DNA of 6,157 nt from an uncultured Collinsella sp. (lineage in GTDB: Bacteria; Actinomycetota; Coriobacteriia; Coriobacteriales; Coriobacteriaceae): assembly GCA_902464485.1 (NCBI GenBank), contig CABQJJ010000093.1, positions 1 through 6,157 on the forward strand. Reading direction: 5' to 3'. The position numbers were made by a program, and so were the translations under genes. The notes beneath the pieces were generated by a model. It saw only the letters and a list, made by a program, of their open reading frames with translations. It ran no database searches and was not told where the DNA came from. This document shows, in pieces, positions 6,005-6,157 of the stretch (positions are counted from its first letter, which is position 1; each line of letters begins with the position of its first letter).

Positions 6005-6086
6005 AACTGCTGGGTGGCGAAGAGCGTCCCGGCCTTTGGGGACGTTCCTTTCCTGCCGGCACTTGGGGACAGTCCCGGCACTCATT

Positions 6087-6115
6087 GGGGACAGACTTAA
6101 ATTGAACTGCGTCCC
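6087..6115. repeat. Terminal GGGGAC hairpin unit
   Basis: GGGAC (6088-6092) pairs with GTCCC (6111-6115), with partial extension of AG to CT across a small bulge and an A/T-rich loop ACTTAAATTGAA. Similar GGGGACAGACTTAAATT hairpins are, to my recollection, common near RAYT-type transposases; this was not checked. Confidence 0.5.
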
Positions 6116-6157
6116 GAATCTTGGCCTTCTTTATTAGAAGCGAACACTAGGACGCTT

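Larger units (their letters stand above)
5865..6115. repeat. GGGGAC-core repeat cluster after the exporter operon
   Basis: At least seven units with a TTGGGGAC-like core occur within 250 bp, at about 5865, 5894 (degenerate AGGGACA), 5919, 5946, 6036, 6063 and 6085, plus an inverted core at 5994-6004. The units at 5865-5890 and 6036-6061 are 26 nt long and identical except for one base, each ending in CTGCCGGCA. Others continue as GGGGACAGTC or GGGGACAGACTTAAATT. Several form hairpins (listed separately), and GGGACAGTCCC at 6066-6076 is itself a near-palindrome. The pattern resembles REP-type palindromes mobilised by IS200-like Y1 (RAYT) transposases. No transposase is visible in the window. 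The rest of this non-coding end (6116-6157) shows only a 5-bp hairpin at 6126-6140. Confidence 0.85.

Noticed and set aside
5599..6081. 160-codon minus-strand frame reaching into the GGGGAC repeats
   Set aside because: Its N-terminal part is translated from the repeats (recurring GRKGTSP-like segments) and the remainder is antisense to the second permease. No independent support.

Overview
The window is GC-rich chromosomal DNA with a compact operon style. Three things suggest a gut Coriobacteriia (Actinomycetota), most likely Collinsella or a close relative: base composition and codon use, a probable leaderless promoter, and intergenic repeats that look like those I remember from Collinsella genomes. 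The genus is inferred from memory of sequence style, not from a search.

Layout. Positions 1-539 hold no gene. They contain the terminator of a gene lying left of the window (13-53) and two related copies of a roughly 155-bp palindromic element (76-233 and 326-479), with a smaller palindromic element (243-284) between them. Positions 540-2311, minus strand, encode a two-component system: a five-helix membrane histidine kinase (1166-2311) and a NarL/LuxR-type response regulator (540-1169). Their stop and start codons overlap as ATGA. Positions 2312-2522 are a divergent control region with a -10 hexamer placed for a leaderless kinase mRNA and two candidate operator palindromes. Positions 2523-5850, plus strand, encode an ABC-2 exporter: an ATPase (2523-3461) and two permeases (3471-4658 and 4645-5850), separated by 9 nt and then overlapping by 14 nt. 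Positions 5851-6157 hold no gene but carry a dense cluster of GGGGAC-core repeats, several forming hairpins.

How the genes work together. The gene set (intramembrane-type HisKA_3 kinase, NarL-type regulator, DrrA/NatA-type ATPase, two ABC-2 permeases of about 400 residues) matches Bacillus subtilis LnrJK-LnrLMN (formerly YfiJK-YfiLMN), which senses and exports linearmycin-type polyenes. Here the regulatory pair and the transporter are divergent rather than co-directional. The likely model is that the kinase senses a membrane-active compound or envelope stress, the regulator binds the shared intergenic region, and the exporter is induced. The substrate cannot be read from the sequence.

The least explained parts are the non-coding ends. 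The left one has two hairpin elements with a conserved core, unrelated outer arms, and near-perfect arm complementarity in each copy. The right one is a mosaic of GGGGAC repeats resembling REP elements associated with IS200-like (Y1/RAYT) transposases.
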